NCBI GenBank assembly: GCA_037043235.1 | Contig: JAWRVZ010000025.1 | Span: 4,316,001-4,380,000, forward strand | Length of the DNA: 64,000 nucleotides | Reading direction: 5' to 3' | Origin: Rhodeus uyekii | Taxonomy: Eukaryota; Chordata; Actinopteri; Cypriniformes; Acheilognathidae | Shown here: positions 37,301 to 50,300 of the stretch, piece by piece | Numbering within the stretch: the first letter of the stretch is position 1 | Layout: each line of letters starts with the position of its first letter | Made by a program: the position numbers and the translations under genes | The notes under the pieces: model-generated | The model's input: the letters and a program-made list of their open reading frames with translations, nothing else | Database searches by the model: none | What the model was told of the DNA's origin: nothing

Positions 37301-38135
37301 TTTTTCCACAGCCTTGCACTTCCATAAAAAAGACACTGTAGCAGAATTCACAGGCTTTGGCTTGAGAGAAAACAAAATTTAATAAAATAGTAATGCACAT
37401 AAGATGAATCACTTTTATTTATTTATGTATTTCTTTCTTTATTTTCATAGCTGAATCAATCCTAAAGGCTTTGACCTCAAAGAAAAAAAATAAGAATAAA
37501 AGAATATCCCTCATTTACTGTATCTATCTATCCATCCATCCATCTATCCGAAAACAAATATAAATAAAAGAATAAAACACATCAGATTAAATTGATACAC
37601 AAAAGAGCACTTAACCTTAACATAGCCATTTACCTTCCTACAGATGATCAGTCAATGTTGGTTGCCATGGAGAAACCAAAGAAAGATGCAGAGAAGAGAG
37701 GAGCAGGAGAGAAGAGCTCCCGGGAGAGTGAGGAGACAGAGCAGGAGTTTAAAAAACTGAACCAGATTGCCGAGGAAGAAGAGAGTGAAGAAGATGAGAG
37801 TCCTAGCAATCACATCCTCAACTCTGTAAACCCAGAGAAGAAGAGAGAGTCACAGGAGGAGGCTACAATAAGGGATATGGAGAAACAGAAGGAGAAACTC
37901 TCCAGCTTGGAAAAGGATGAGGAAAATGATCCGGCTCACCATAAAGAGGGTAATGATGAATGTGATATGTGGGGTGCCATATGTGCTACTTTCTAAGTTT
38001 ATATTTGCGATTAGAGCAGCATTCATGCAGATATAAGAGATATAACAAGATATAACAAGCAGCAATTTGACTGTAGATTAGATACTCGGGTAAAATATGA
38101 TTTCTGTGTAAATATACAGTATATATATATACACA

Positions 38136-38169
<34 letters not shown>

Positions 38170-41100
38170 CGTATATATTTTACAAAAACAAATAATTATA
38201 ACATCAGAAAATCTATATTTTTATCCAGCCATAGTCATGGTAAACTGTCGTCTCTTTTGATTTTAATTATGGTGTAATTATAAGGGTTATATAAGGGTGG
38301 GGGCTATACGTTTTTTAATATTTCAATATATTTGTAGGGTTTTTTTTGCGGTATTTTTTTTTCTCCAGTTTTTCTTTCTTGCAAGGTTTTGTCTCTGGCG
38401 CTTGTAATATCACTCATGCAAGAAGACGTGATTGGCTGTGCTGCCATGAGGGACGTGCTGCTGCACAGCGGGAGAGACTGCTTTTTCTTTTTGTTCTGAT
38501 TCTGACTTGTGTTTGTTTTCTAATTGTTTGAATTTCGCGCACAAGCACTGTGTACCGAGCCTGAACAGTTATGGATAATTGACGTCATGTGAACAACATT
38601 TGACATTCAAAATGTGAACTTACACAAAAAAGTTCATCAATCTATGGGTGCAGGTTATACCAACGATTTTTTACACAAAACCCCAAAACCTAAATGAGGG
38701 TGCGGATTATATGCGTCTGCGGGTTATCTGCGGGAAAATACGGTACATTATGAATCAATTTTCCAAACTGTATTTTTTTTCTTATCCTGTCTTATAATTG
38801 CAGTATGCCTATAGTAAGTGTTTCTATTTTTTTTATAGAGCAAGCTGGATGACAGCTGCTGTGGAGTCGCTCAGTACCTGCGTGACATAAACAAAAAGTA
38901 GCTCCAGCTACATTGTCCTTCCGCAAGATGCATGCAATTGTGTATTAGCTGCTAGAGTGGCAAAATTTACATAGTGTACCTTTAAATCACACAACTGCAA
39001 CATAAATCACCTCAAATGGCCATCCATGATTGGATGTGTACAGCTTTAAACCCAGCAGATCGAACAAATATCCATAGTGCTCCTTTGCTAGATTTGTCCC
39101 CTTCCTTTATATTCGATCAATAGCAACATAATTGCTACCCTTGAAGAGTGTGAGTGTGAGTAACAGGGCTGTCCGGGGAGAATTCACATAACAGGCACAA
39201 CTCTGAAGAGGTTGCTGAAGAGGTTCAGAATAACAGCAGGAGATGTGTCTACAACAGGACGAGATTAAAAAGAGGAGTCAGGAGGGAGGGATAGTAAATG
39301 AAGATTGATAGAGGAATTTATCCGTGCTCCATGAACGGGTCAGTGTGACACTGCCTCTATCTATGAAATGAAATCCAAGCTGTGCTGCGGAATCGATTCA
39401 ATAATTGATGTTGGAGGCTGCCCAGATCAGCCAGCTGCCTGCAGCTTGTTAAAAGTGGCCCTCAGATCTCAGAGGAACTTGATGAAAAATGCCAGACATT
39501 TTGGGTGACTTTGCTTTAGTGTATTTGTTAATAGAGACAATGAATTTGGAATCTGTGTTCATTAATACAGATAGAAGGACAGGACGAGGGTTTATTTTTC
39601 AGGATAAGAGGCAACGAACTGGCATTTAAGAGAGTTTCATTTAGTAGAGTGCTGCATTTGCTGATGCGGCACAAAAGTAAGTGTCCGTGTACTTGTACAA
39701 CTATCTTTGTGAGTAAAATGAGGACATTTTGGCCAGTCTTCATTTCCTGAGAGCTTCTTTAAAGGCCTGTTTGAGGGTCAAGACTTGGTTATAATGAGGT
39801 TAAGGGTAGGTTTAGGGTAATTTTTTGAGTTAGGCACTTAGTTGAGATAGTTAGGGTAAGGAGCTAGAGATTGCATTGTTTCAATAAATGTCCTCACGAA
39901 GATAGATGTACAAGTGTGTGTGTGTGGAATAATAAGAGGGAATAGATTGAGATGAGGAGAGATAGAGAAGATATAGTCATAACTTTGTTCTCTTTTATTC
40001 TAAAGGGGAAACTGCCACAGATGATCTTGAAGAAAATCTTGATGAAAATCAATCCATCATGGAGGACAGAGAGGAGCACAAGGAAGCGGAAATAGAAGGA
40101 ACACATTCAAAAGAAGAGCAGGAAGAAGAGGATAAGAAGAAGAGAGAGGTTGGAGTAAAGCACTGGAGTCGCGTGAGCAAACTGTCCCACAAGAGAGTAG
40201 CCCAAACAAGCCCAAACCTGGATGAGCACTGGGAAGCGCCACACCACTCTAAAGAGAGAGAAGATCAAAAGGGGGTGCTGTGGAGGAGCCCAGAGGAGCA
40301 CGAGCTGCAGCTCATGGCGCGAACTGAACCACAGGACAAAAGAGATGAAGAGGGCAGCGGCAGCAGGAAGACTGGGGTATGATACCTAGTCGACATTTTC
40401 TTAAAGGGTAAAAAACATAAAAAGTAGAATTTTTTGAAGAATATTCGCACAATTCTTTCATTAAATCCATGATTCATAGAGACAACATTGGTCAAACTCC
40501 AAAAAAAACAAAAACATCTTAAAGGTATTAAAATAGTACATACAAGTCATATTCCAAATCACTTAAAGTCAAGCGATAAGATATGACACGATATATAGAT
40601 ACAGTGGTACCTCGATATACGAAATTAATCCGAGGCGGCCTTCGTTTAATTAGTTTTCTCTTATCTTGGAACACATTTTACATGTAAAATGGCTAATCCG
40701 TTCCAAGCCCTCCAAATACACCCCATTAAATTTCATAATAAAGCTAAATTTACCTATAAACAATGAAATAACGTAAAATGTCGAAGCTTACCTTTCGAGT
40801 GAGGCTATCTCCGAAAGTGGCGGCAGAGGAGGAGGAGGACAAACGGCAGATAACGTACGTACGTACACTTAACTTTACGAAAACACATAAAAAATTTAAA
40901 GTTTCGGGTGCGGAGTGGCTGAGCTAAAGCACGCCAGCACGTACGTATAGAAGATGCATGATGGGAGGGATGCTGATAACTAAGATGGCGGCGTGCGGCG
41001 CGAGTTTCAAAATTGTTATGGGATGAATCTCGGACTTTCAGAAACCTTTCGTATCTTGAAAACTTTTCGTTTGTAGAGCAGTAAAAATTTTCGTCTTTGC

Positions 41101-41507
41101 TTTCGTAACTTGGATTTTTCGTAAGTTGAGCCTTTCGTATCTTGAGGTACTACTGTAGTTGTATACTGTTTGTTTGAACAAAAAAAACACAACAACAACA
41201 GATGTGACACTGAAGACTGGAGTAATGATGCTGAAAATTCAGCTTTCCCTCCATAGGAACAACGGACATCTTAAAATATATTAAAACAGAAAATAGTTAT
41301 GTAATAATATTTGACAATATAACTATTTTTACTGTATTTTGGATCAAAGTGCTTGGTGAGCATAAGAAAAAAATCAATTTTAAAAATCACAAATGGCCTG
41401 ATCCGTCTCTTCTCTTTCATCAGGATGCTGAGATCGAGAGTCTGGCAGCCATCGAGTCTGAACTAGAAAGTGTGGCTCAGAAACTTCATGATCTGAGACG
41501 AGTCTGA
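32202..41507 (+). CDS. chga: Chromogranin A, complete
   Basis: Eight exons: 32202-32247, 32912-32961, 33851-33944, 35495-35563, 35780-35863, 37644-37949, 40006-40376, 41424-41507. They give 367 aa, with the eight-exon count of mammalian CHGA. Residues 1-18 are a signal peptide ending VFS. Cys36 and Cys57 (KCIVEVIADAL to SQDCLETL) match the conserved N-terminal disulfide loop of the vasostatin region, with the same 21-residue spacing as in mammals. RHQNFLREMQDIA follows. Exons 6 and 7 are very rich in Glu and Lys and contain dibasic processing sites (KKR, HKR, DKR). The C-terminus ESLAAIESELESVAQKLHDL is the conserved family ending. Granins aggregate in the trans-Golgi, drive dense-core granule formation and are cut into peptides. 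The protein is shorter than the human one, mainly in the acidic middle. Confidence 0.95.
32248..32911 (+). other. chga intron 1, no feature seen
   Basis: Donor GTACGTG and acceptor TTCTTTTAG. The rest has no repeat or open frame I can name. Confidence 0.5.
34324..34360. repeat. (GA)n microsatellite in chga intron 3
   Basis: About 18 uninterrupted GA units. Confidence 0.95.
35890..36620 (+). mobile_element. Tc1-like transposon relic in chga intron 5
   Basis: AAAAGTTGGGAC occurs at 35907-35918 and about 36045-36056, with CAACACACTCC between them, a layout I recognise from fish Tc1-type 5' ends. At 36500-36600 the plus strand reads LFAKFHEKIVKQF, resembling the helix-turn-helix start of that transposase, and then degrades. 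The segment from about 36080 to 36450 does not fit and is probably a later insertion. The catalytic domain is gone. Confidence 0.55.
36621..37643 (+). other. Rest of chga intron 5
   Basis: AT-rich. A short CTAT/CCAT tandem repeat lies at about 37522-37550. Nothing else is recognised. Confidence 0.4.
38110..38180. repeat. (TA)n-rich microsatellite in chga intron 6
   Basis: Interrupted TATATA with CA and GT interruptions at about 38116-38178. Confidence 0.9.
38640..38756. repeat. Pogo/Tigger-like repeat end in chga intron 6
   Basis: The string GTGCGGATTATATGCG and the ending GGGAAAATACGGTA resemble the terminal part of pogo-like elements that read TACCGTATTTTC from the other side. I did not find a convincing matching left end; a weak GGGTGGGGGCTATACG lies at about 38295. 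Confidence 0.35.
39685..39925. mobile_element. Short inverted-repeat MITE in chga intron 6
   Basis: ACTTGTACAACTATCTTTGT at 39691-39710 is mirrored by GAAGATAGATGTACAAGT near 39898-39915, and GAGGACATTT by AAATGTCCTC. The middle has TTAGGG/GGTTTAGGG-like runs (39795-39860). About 240 bp, with no coding sequence. Confidence 0.75.
40602..41155. mobile_element. Pogo/mariner-like MITE with TA target duplication, chga intron 7
   Basis: The left end CAGTGGTACCTCGATATACG (from 40602) and the right end, inverted, CAGTAGTACCTCAAGATACG (to 41155) match over about 20 bp with few mismatches. TA flanks both sides (40600-40601, 41156-41157). There is no transposase frame. The 554-bp body has a GTACGTACGTAC stretch near 40855. 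Confidence 0.85.
41200..41400. repeat. Interspersed AT-rich DNA repeat, copy 4 (chga intron 7)
   Basis: TGTGACACTGAAGACTGGAG and GATGCTGAAAATTCAGCTTT match the other copies; the left part is missing. It ends just before the last chga exon. Confidence 0.75.
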
Positions 41508-43016
41508 GCCGCTCTAGCTCTACTTCTCTTTCCTCTCTGCCCTTCATCTCTCCTTCAGTAGAAAGGCATGTTAACTTGAGATGAGGCTCTCACCTTCTTG
41601 CTCAGTCCACAGCAACGTAAGCTCTTATCCCAGCACCGAAGATTCCCTCCACGTGTAATATGAAACCTCAAAGCGACTCCTCTGTCGTCAAACATTAAGA
41701 TCTTGAGTCAGATCGCTTCACTTCCTTTCTCAGCTCGTCCGCTTTGCTTTATCGTGCTAGCTTCCTGAAGAAATGTGGGCATTAATCGCATATAATGTCA
41801 AAAATTTGCTAAAAACTACCTAGAATCGTCAAAATAGGTTGAAATTTTAATATCCAGATTGCACCTGATATTATGGAGTCCCGTGATCCATAGGCAATAA
41901 TGTTTTTATTAGATAAGGTGACGACTGTAATTAAATGCTTTTTGGGATTCAAGAAAACAAATAAAGATCAAAATGAAGTGTTCCAATCTGATTCCATGCG
42001 ATGTTCAAAACTAAACCTGAAACCGACCCACAACTCAATGAATCAAAGAATTCCCAATATTTAAGTTTGGTTTTATTGTCCATTTCATTGTTTTATGTTA
42101 TTTCAGAGGCTCTTTTTTGTCTCACTTATTGTTTTTTAAACGTATTTACAAAGTATACATCATGTACAAGTACAACACAATGCGATAGGGCACAAACAAG
42201 ATCAACAAACTTAGCAAATTTAACACATTTGCCAATGATTTTGAAGACGATACATTGAAAAATTTGCATTTTTTGTCCATACAATGATACTGTTGTTCAG
42301 TGAAAGTTTCAGTTGAAACAGTCTACAAAAAATATCTTCCTTTGTGTCCCACAGAAGAAAGGAAGTCAAACAGGTTTGAAATAACATGATAAAAGAATTT
42401 TTATTTTTGGGGGTCCCTAGTTTGTGAGTCTATTTGCAATCAATGCATAACCCCTATACAATCTCATAGAAAGAACAAAGTTTCCGGGCCCTCTAGATGT
42501 GAAATGATTAGCCTTAAAAAAATCGTACCTTCTATCTTTCTAAAAACAGGCAGAACTTCTCCTGCTGTCTTTTAACGGATTAACCAACAGCAGATCGCTT
42601 CAGACGGCACTAAAGGACTTCAAGCTTTCTTGATGGGCCAGAATTTAACAGGCACCCATCCACCTTAGTGCCAGCTGGAATGCCAGTAGTGCAATGTCTT
42701 ACACCCAAATCATGACACCAATTTTCTTTTCAAGTATCCCATTAATATATTAACATTAACAGTATTTTGGAGTTCCTCCACAAAGCCCTTTTTTTCTGAA
42801 AATCAGTGCAACATTCATTAAAAAAACAAACAAAACATACAATCACATTTCCAAAATCAGGTTGAAACATTAAGAAAATGACAATCGTCACACATTGAAT
42901 CATTTCCAATACAATTCACATTTGACACAAAGGACTTTTCTACACACCCACCCTTTGACGAGGGTTCATTTGGTTTGTGAACAGTAATGAAATACATATT
43001 ACTTTGGCTCTCAGTG
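41508..43016. other. Facing 3' UTRs of chga and itpk1
   Basis: AATAAA at 41959-41964 (plus) ends chga, with a 3' UTR of about 460 nt. TTTATT at 42072-42077 is an AATAAA on minus and would end itpk1, with a 3' UTR of about 950 nt. The two signals are about 110 bp apart, so the transcripts converge nearly tail to tail. No gene lies between. Confidence 0.6.
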
Positions 43017-44213
43017 TCATTGTGAAGACGTCTCCGCTGCTAAACTGGATCTGCCGTGCTGGTGAAAGTTTGGAGCCATGCAAGCGCCGCCGCAACTCAG
43101 TCCTTGATGGGGACCCTTCTTTATCCCCTCGCTATCCATCAACCAACTGCTTTCATTTCCCAGCAAGCCACAGTGCGTCCCGCAGGCCAAAGACGGGCTC
43201 TGCGCGATCCCATTCGCTCTCAGATGGCCGCATGCCGCTCCGCTAGATGCTTGACCTTGCAGGACGCTGGTGATATGTCTCAACAGGTCATCGAAAAACT
43301 CAGGCACTCCCTCATAACCTGGGTGAAAAATGAAGGCAATTTCAGATTACAATAGTTAATGGGTGAACGCTCTGAGAGGCAGATCAATAAATTGAAGATA
43401 TCATCTGTTGTCTTACTCCTGTGGTGTCAAGGGACTCGTTGGATGTACCACTGAGAGATTTCAAAGTGCCGTTCCCTGCTACATACACAAGATCACCATG
43501 GCAACAAGCAGAGGGAAGGCCAGGTGGCTTTTAAATAAACTCTAAGCCGACAAACACAGCTGTGCCTGCAGATACTATTCGAATTCTTAAATGAAATGTA
43601 CCTTTCAAAATGTTCTACACCTCCCTTTGGGATTTTAAGATGAATAATGATGTAAAGCTAAAAGCAAAATGCCTTTATAGAGTGCGTTTAATTTGGTCAC
43701 AAAATCTTATACGTATACATATATATATTGCACGTTAGTATTTTCAGTAAGTCGGTTCTTTATATCTTTTGCTGTAGTGTGTCAGTGGGAAATGTCAGTT
43801 TACAATTCCAAACATTCCTTTTGCCATTAATTGTTATTTTGTATGCACAAGGAGTCTGACAACAGCCGGTGCTCCACACGGAGATCCATGAGTCCATCTG
43901 GGACTACTCGAAGAAACAGAAAAAACGGAGAAAGACTAAATGCAGAAGAATTGTGGCAACATCTCCAGAACACTTGAAGACACCTTCCTGCACACCTACT
44001 TGAAAAACTACTGTGTATGTGTACCTGTACAAAAGGAGTTATAAATGCAAAGGGTGGTTACACCAAATATTGATTTAATTAGTTAATATCAGTTAAACAA
44101 AAAACCTTTTAACAGCACTGTAGCTTTGAAGGTTGGTTCCGGCAAGTGTCTTTGAGACGTGGACGATTTAGTCTATCTCAGTATTTTTTTCAATTAAACC
44201 TTTGCACAGTACA

Positions 44214-44309
<96 letters not shown>

Positions 44310-47300
44310 TGTGTATATAGGAGAAGGCCTCTTTATTATTCCATACTGACACCATGTGGTCTGTTATTGCATTACTGGTTTTGAAAGTGGGAGTATAGAG
44401 TTCAGTGCATAAAATTCACATTACTCACTCCAAGACCTGTGAAGAACTGCATGTACCTGGGAATGCATTGATATCGATGACGGCGTGCTGTCCGGTCTGG
44501 TTGTTGATGATGATGTCAATTCCAAACAGAGAAATGCCGAGGGCCTGTCGTAACCTTCTGGAAATCTTCTGAATTAAATCATTGCTGGGTACCCGGTACT
44601 GGCCCTCCATGTTGTCCCTCTAGAGGAAACCAGAAAAGGGACAAAAAGTATAAAATGCCTGTTGGTTGATCATGAATGGTTATTATTCAATACAAATGGC
44701 AAAACATTTTATGTGTGCTTTTTATGAGGCTTTTTAGTTTTATATATAAACATTTGAAACCATTAAAATTTTTAACAGGGCTGTTTTATAGATTCAAAAT
44801 AAAAATTGAAGGATTTCGGTCAATATTTCCAGAATAGTTTTAGTTGAATGAAAGCATGATCTTTCTTGATTTGAAGGGGTTAAAGCATTACTTGAGTAAT
44901 AAATATGAGGCATGTTGACTTACGCAGGTCAGGTGAGACGAGGACTCTGGTTTGGACACGTGATGACTGTTGAAAGATATTGCTCTCCTGTCTAGAGGAT
45001 AAAAAAAAAAAAAAAACTTGTTCAGTTCTCAAATACAGACTATAAATCTTTTTACACTACTGTTCAAACTTTGGGGTCATTAAGATTTAAAAAAGAAGAT
45101 GAAATGAATACTTTTATTCAGCAAGAAGAGAGTAAATGGATCATATAAAGACATTTATACTGTTATGCAATATCTATGTTTAAATACTTTCTATTCCACA
45201 AATAATCCTGAAACAAAGTTTAAATGGTTTCCACAAAAACATTAAGCAGCACAACTGTTTTCAACATTAATAATATTATAAAACATTTCTTGAGCAACAA
45301 ATATGACACTGAAGATCGGAGTAATAGCTTTTGAAAATTAAGCTTTGACATCAAAGTAATACATTTATAAAAGGAATTTAATTCAATATATTAAAAAAAG
45401 AAACTGCAATATCTTAAAGGTTGTTTATTGTACTTTTAAATCAAAGAAATTCAGCTTTAATTACTTTTTTTCAAAAACACTTACAAAAATCTGATGCCAA
45501 CATTCTGAATAGTAGTGTACATACCATAAACATATTTTGTCCTTTTAAGCTACGATTATTCAGAAAATCCTTCATTGCATGTAAAGTTTATGCAACAAAA
45601 AAGACAAAATTTGGGCAACAGTGAATTTGACTGATTGTCCATCGAGGGCATAATTCACCAAACTCACTCAAGCTTTGAGTTGCTTATTTAATGAATAGAT
45701 ATCACATTCAAGATAAAATAAACCAGTTTTCTGTAAGAGAAGGAAAGGGTCTAAACATCAGCAACATATGGTATAACAGTATGGTCGAGACGGGCTGAGA
45801 GGCTTCATGAGTGCAAATAATGTCAATCTCACTTTGTTTCTGATACAGCTTTCAAAGATAAGGTAACCTTATAAAAGCTTCCAGACTAAGTACAATTGTT
45901 AGCATATATGCCTGATTGGATGGTTAAAACTAGCCCCGAAAAAGACCTGATGTCTAAATTCCTCAACCTGGCACCCTATAAAGTCTTTTTATTGGCTTTG
46001 ATGCCGCCTAGTGAACTCGTGTCCCATCAGTGACACACTCAGAGTGCAATTTCCAGATTCGTCTTTATGTCTACATGAAAAGAGCTCAAACCTTGATACC
46101 TTTCAAAAATCTCACCAAGGTATTTGAACAAAATCAATTGTGAAAACAGTAATATTGTTAGCCATTCAGTGTCACATGATCTTTCATAAATCCTTCTAAT
46201 ATGCTGATTTGCTTCTCAATACACATTTCCTTGCTGTCTTTGCTGAATAAAAGTATTCCTTTCTTTCAATTTTTTTTGAACAGTAGTGTAGAGTTGGCAA
46301 TAATGAAATTCTCAAGTATTGAAACTATTTGATACTTAGAGTTTGCCTTCTGATTCATATATCAAGCAAAATGCATAAAAATCTTTGAATCATCCATCAT
46401 AGGGATGACTCGACTGACCTGTGGGTCCAGATGGGAAATTCCTAATTGAGGGCCGCTGCACCACACTGTAGGCCTCTCCCACTACAAACACTTTATACAG
46501 TACTGCATTATGATTGATAAAGCTCTGGAGGACACATGGGGGCTTGATGTCTTTCAGATCGTCCTCGCTGAATATGATGGCCATCTATTGAGCAGAAAAA
46601 CCAAATCAATGACTCAACACATTGGTTATAAATTAACATGATATGATATATGGATTCTTGTTGTGATCTTGAAATGAAAGGCGCAAACAAGAAAAGTCAA
46701 ATAAAAGGTATGTACTTTCACGACACTAAAACTGCCACACCAAAACCCCCTCAATCCATGTATGTTCCTTTTATCTCCTTTAGCTTAGTAAACCTATGTG
46801 CTCACAGTCATAAAACACATGACCATCAACCTATTTGAACAAACACAGTCATTCAGCAGTCGGTGGTGACACATTAATGTAGTACACCCCTCACTGTCAA
46901 CAGCGTAAAACACAGTTCCTGGTGTCTTCAAGCAGTATTCTGAAGGAATGCCAGCGATCTGAGACTTTGGCTGTACATTAGTCACTGTGAATCAAAGATA
47001 TGGTCGCCATAGCGACAGAGGCTGCACCCCTGTTAATCATCCACGAGGACAGCAGGGTCACTTGTGATTCAGTGCAACGAGTTTTTTTGTATCATACTTC
47101 CTCTAGTGAAAAAAAGGTTGCTGTAGTTACTTATAGTCTGCTAAATTAGAGCAACTGATTTTTTACTTAACGCATTTTATTTATCCAGAGGTAGTGCTGA
47201 AGTCCAGCTAAAGATATACATAAGAATATTTGACTGTGCTAAAATGAAACTATTTCAAGTATACTTTAGGTACACCTTAAATATCTTGCATTTAAATACT

Positions 47301-50300
47301 GATAATATAGTCATCATGCTATCTTTACCAGTAGTGATATCAAAACACAAGAGATATGTCAGTAAATATTAGGGGTGTAACGGTACACAAAACTGATGGA
47401 TCTGTTCAGTACAGCAGGGAGGAGAAAACTAAACGTAAAATCGTTTATCAAACAGTGATTTCAATTAAATAAATGAATTCAGTTATAATTCAAAGTTTCA
47501 TAAGGATACAAAAAGGAAGGGAGCCTTTATTTATACATAACTATAATATTAAACTATTAGCCTAAATTCAGTTGCTATTTATTTTGAACACTCAAATAAC
47601 AAATTGTTTGCAAATATGTAAACTACATATAAGGCAGCTTTTGCAATAACTTTTAAATATAACTAACAATCTGTGGATACTGAATGACTTGACATATTGT
47701 TTACAAGCTGATTTATTGACGTATTTCCGCAGTCGAAACACTGATTTAGCGATTACACAAGATATGATGTTTCAGTAAGTTGTACTGTACATTTCAACAT
47801 AATTTCAGATATTCTGGGTGGGTGGGTGATGCATGACGGTTTTTCGGTTAAGTTTGAATACCGTTACACCCCTAGTAAATAAGTTCATTGATTTATACTG
47901 TGTAATATGGAATACATCACAATTTTTAAAAAAAAGAATTATGGCGGATTTTATGAGGCGGAAGTGGCTGTTGAGATAGCAAAAAGAAATGAATCCAAAA
48001 AAAATAAATAAATAGGCATTTCTTCAGTACTTTACCTTTACACATTATAAATCCTCCATAAAAACCTGTGATACTCCAGCCCCAAATTAATCATTTTAAT
48101 GAGACACCATTCAACATTAGAAATAAATGATTAACTAACATCCTGTAGCACCTCTTATGTAAAAGATCTGAATAACAGTGTGGTCTACAGTACTTATCTT
48201 TATCTTATTACGTAAGAGATATGAAACATAGTGCAGGTTGCAGAAGAGTAAGGTCTGGAGTGTGTCTTCTTACCTCATGGGAGTTAATGCCATGAGCTAC
48301 CTGGGTTTTGCAAACTGCAATCAAACAGAAATAGTGTGAAAATGTGTGTTGCTCCAGTACACAGGAGCAAATATATTTGAAACAGTGCATTTGAAATCAA
48401 ACAGACTGTTGAGAGAAATACCTGTTCTTAATGAAATGAGCAATGTGTGCAAATCGATGTATGTACATAGTCATGAAGATTACTGCTGTTTTTAAATGAG
48501 AAACTTACTGAAAGGAAATGTAATTCCATGTTTGCGAAGTTGCTCTAGAGTCTCAGTGCCACATTCAGTCTTGAGAACCATGAATGGAGGCGAACAGATA
48601 CGGTCATCTACAGAAAACACACATTAAAAAATTAATTTCATATCACATACATACTTGCTGTGATAACAAAATGTTGCTGTAAAATTCATTTTAAACATAT
48701 ATATTCTTTTCGACTTCCCTGATATCAAAAAGAAGAAGTCAAAAAGACTAACTTAAATAGGTAACCCATTATTTTATTATGATTACATTTTATTACTATT
48801 ATTTGTACCTTTTTTTTAACAAACTCCACTGCTTAATTTTTGAAAACCTTCATTAGGACAAACCAAAATAAACAATATCAGCTAATTTGACATGGCAAAG
48901 TTATTAAATGTCAAGGTTATTAAATGCAACTCTCCAAAAGTGTATCATATTTATAAATTAATGATTCATGATATTTGTAAAAAATTAAATAAATACATAA
49001 ATAAATAATAGTTTTTTACTTTGGAAATATATTAAATACTTTTCTGAAAAGGGTTAATAGGATAAGTTAGTCACTATGTTTCTAAATATAAAAAAAAAAC
49101 ATTACATTTTAACAAACATCTTTTTTATGGACCTGGTCGTATTTGTCCCACTCCGATTCTGATTTTGACTGTTGTGTTTTTTGATTTCATCTCACTTTCT
49201 CTCTCTAACAGGCCATATAACAATATAACAATATCTTGACAAGATTAATCAGCACACCCTGAGCATAACTCTTTGTAGACACCAAGTTTGTATGGGGATC
49301 TTAATGATGTGTCGCCTGCACACACTTTAAGTGATGACTACACTTTCTACAGGATAATATTACTATTGGATCCATGGAAACATTTAAAACTAAAGCGCTA
49401 AGGTATCTGTGAATTTTCAGCCTACTTTTGATCTGCAACCATCAATTAAATCTTATAAACAGCTTCTTTTCCAAGAGCGAAAGTGCCGTCTATTTATAGC
49501 CCCTCAAAAACAATCTTTTTCAATGTTGAGTGACTCAACGCAGCCCAGCAATATAAAGCATCACATTTCACATTAGACAAGGAACATGAATCCATTTGAC
49601 TAAACAAGCAGTAACCTTTAAAGCAGCCACAAACACTAAACAGAAATGTGATGTGTGACAATTACGTATGAGATAAACTAAAGTGCACTCATGTGGATAT
49701 GGGTTGATTATGATTCATTATGAAGCCACATGATGAGAACCAATTTAGATTTGAGGTTAACTCATCCAAAATTGCGTTGAGCTTTACTGCAAATCCCATG
49801 AGTAAAACCATAAATGTAAAATGTAAGACCCATAATGCAGTGCTTGTTTTACATTCAAACATTACCACGACAGCTTGTTGTCATCTATTCATATGAGCTC
49901 ATGGAAAAATGTCTCTCATTTAACAAAATCATTGAAGTCAATGATGGCAATTACAGATAAGGCCATTGGGCAACTGAGTTATTTCAAAAAGTAATACAGA
50001 GGGTATATGAGCTGTTATCTTTCTTTTCCCAGAAACCCTTGCAGTGTTGTTTCATAAGCTAATAGCCATAGAGGTGGTTGCCTGGCGAATGGGCTCGAGA
50101 AAATAGTCACTCCCTTTGTATCCTAAACAGAGTCGTCTCTTTCTTAGAGACAGGAGAAGCACCAAGGCGGATGGTTAATTTCACACAAGCATTCAGCTGA
50201 CACTTCTGTACCCACACATCTCTCGGGAGGACATTGATGATATGGTTTCAACTGAACAACTTCGGCTTCTCTGAACAATTTTGAAAGCCATAAAAATAGC

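Noticed and set aside
44146..44384. Frames of alternating Tyr and Ile
   Set aside because: Pure translation of the AT microsatellite.
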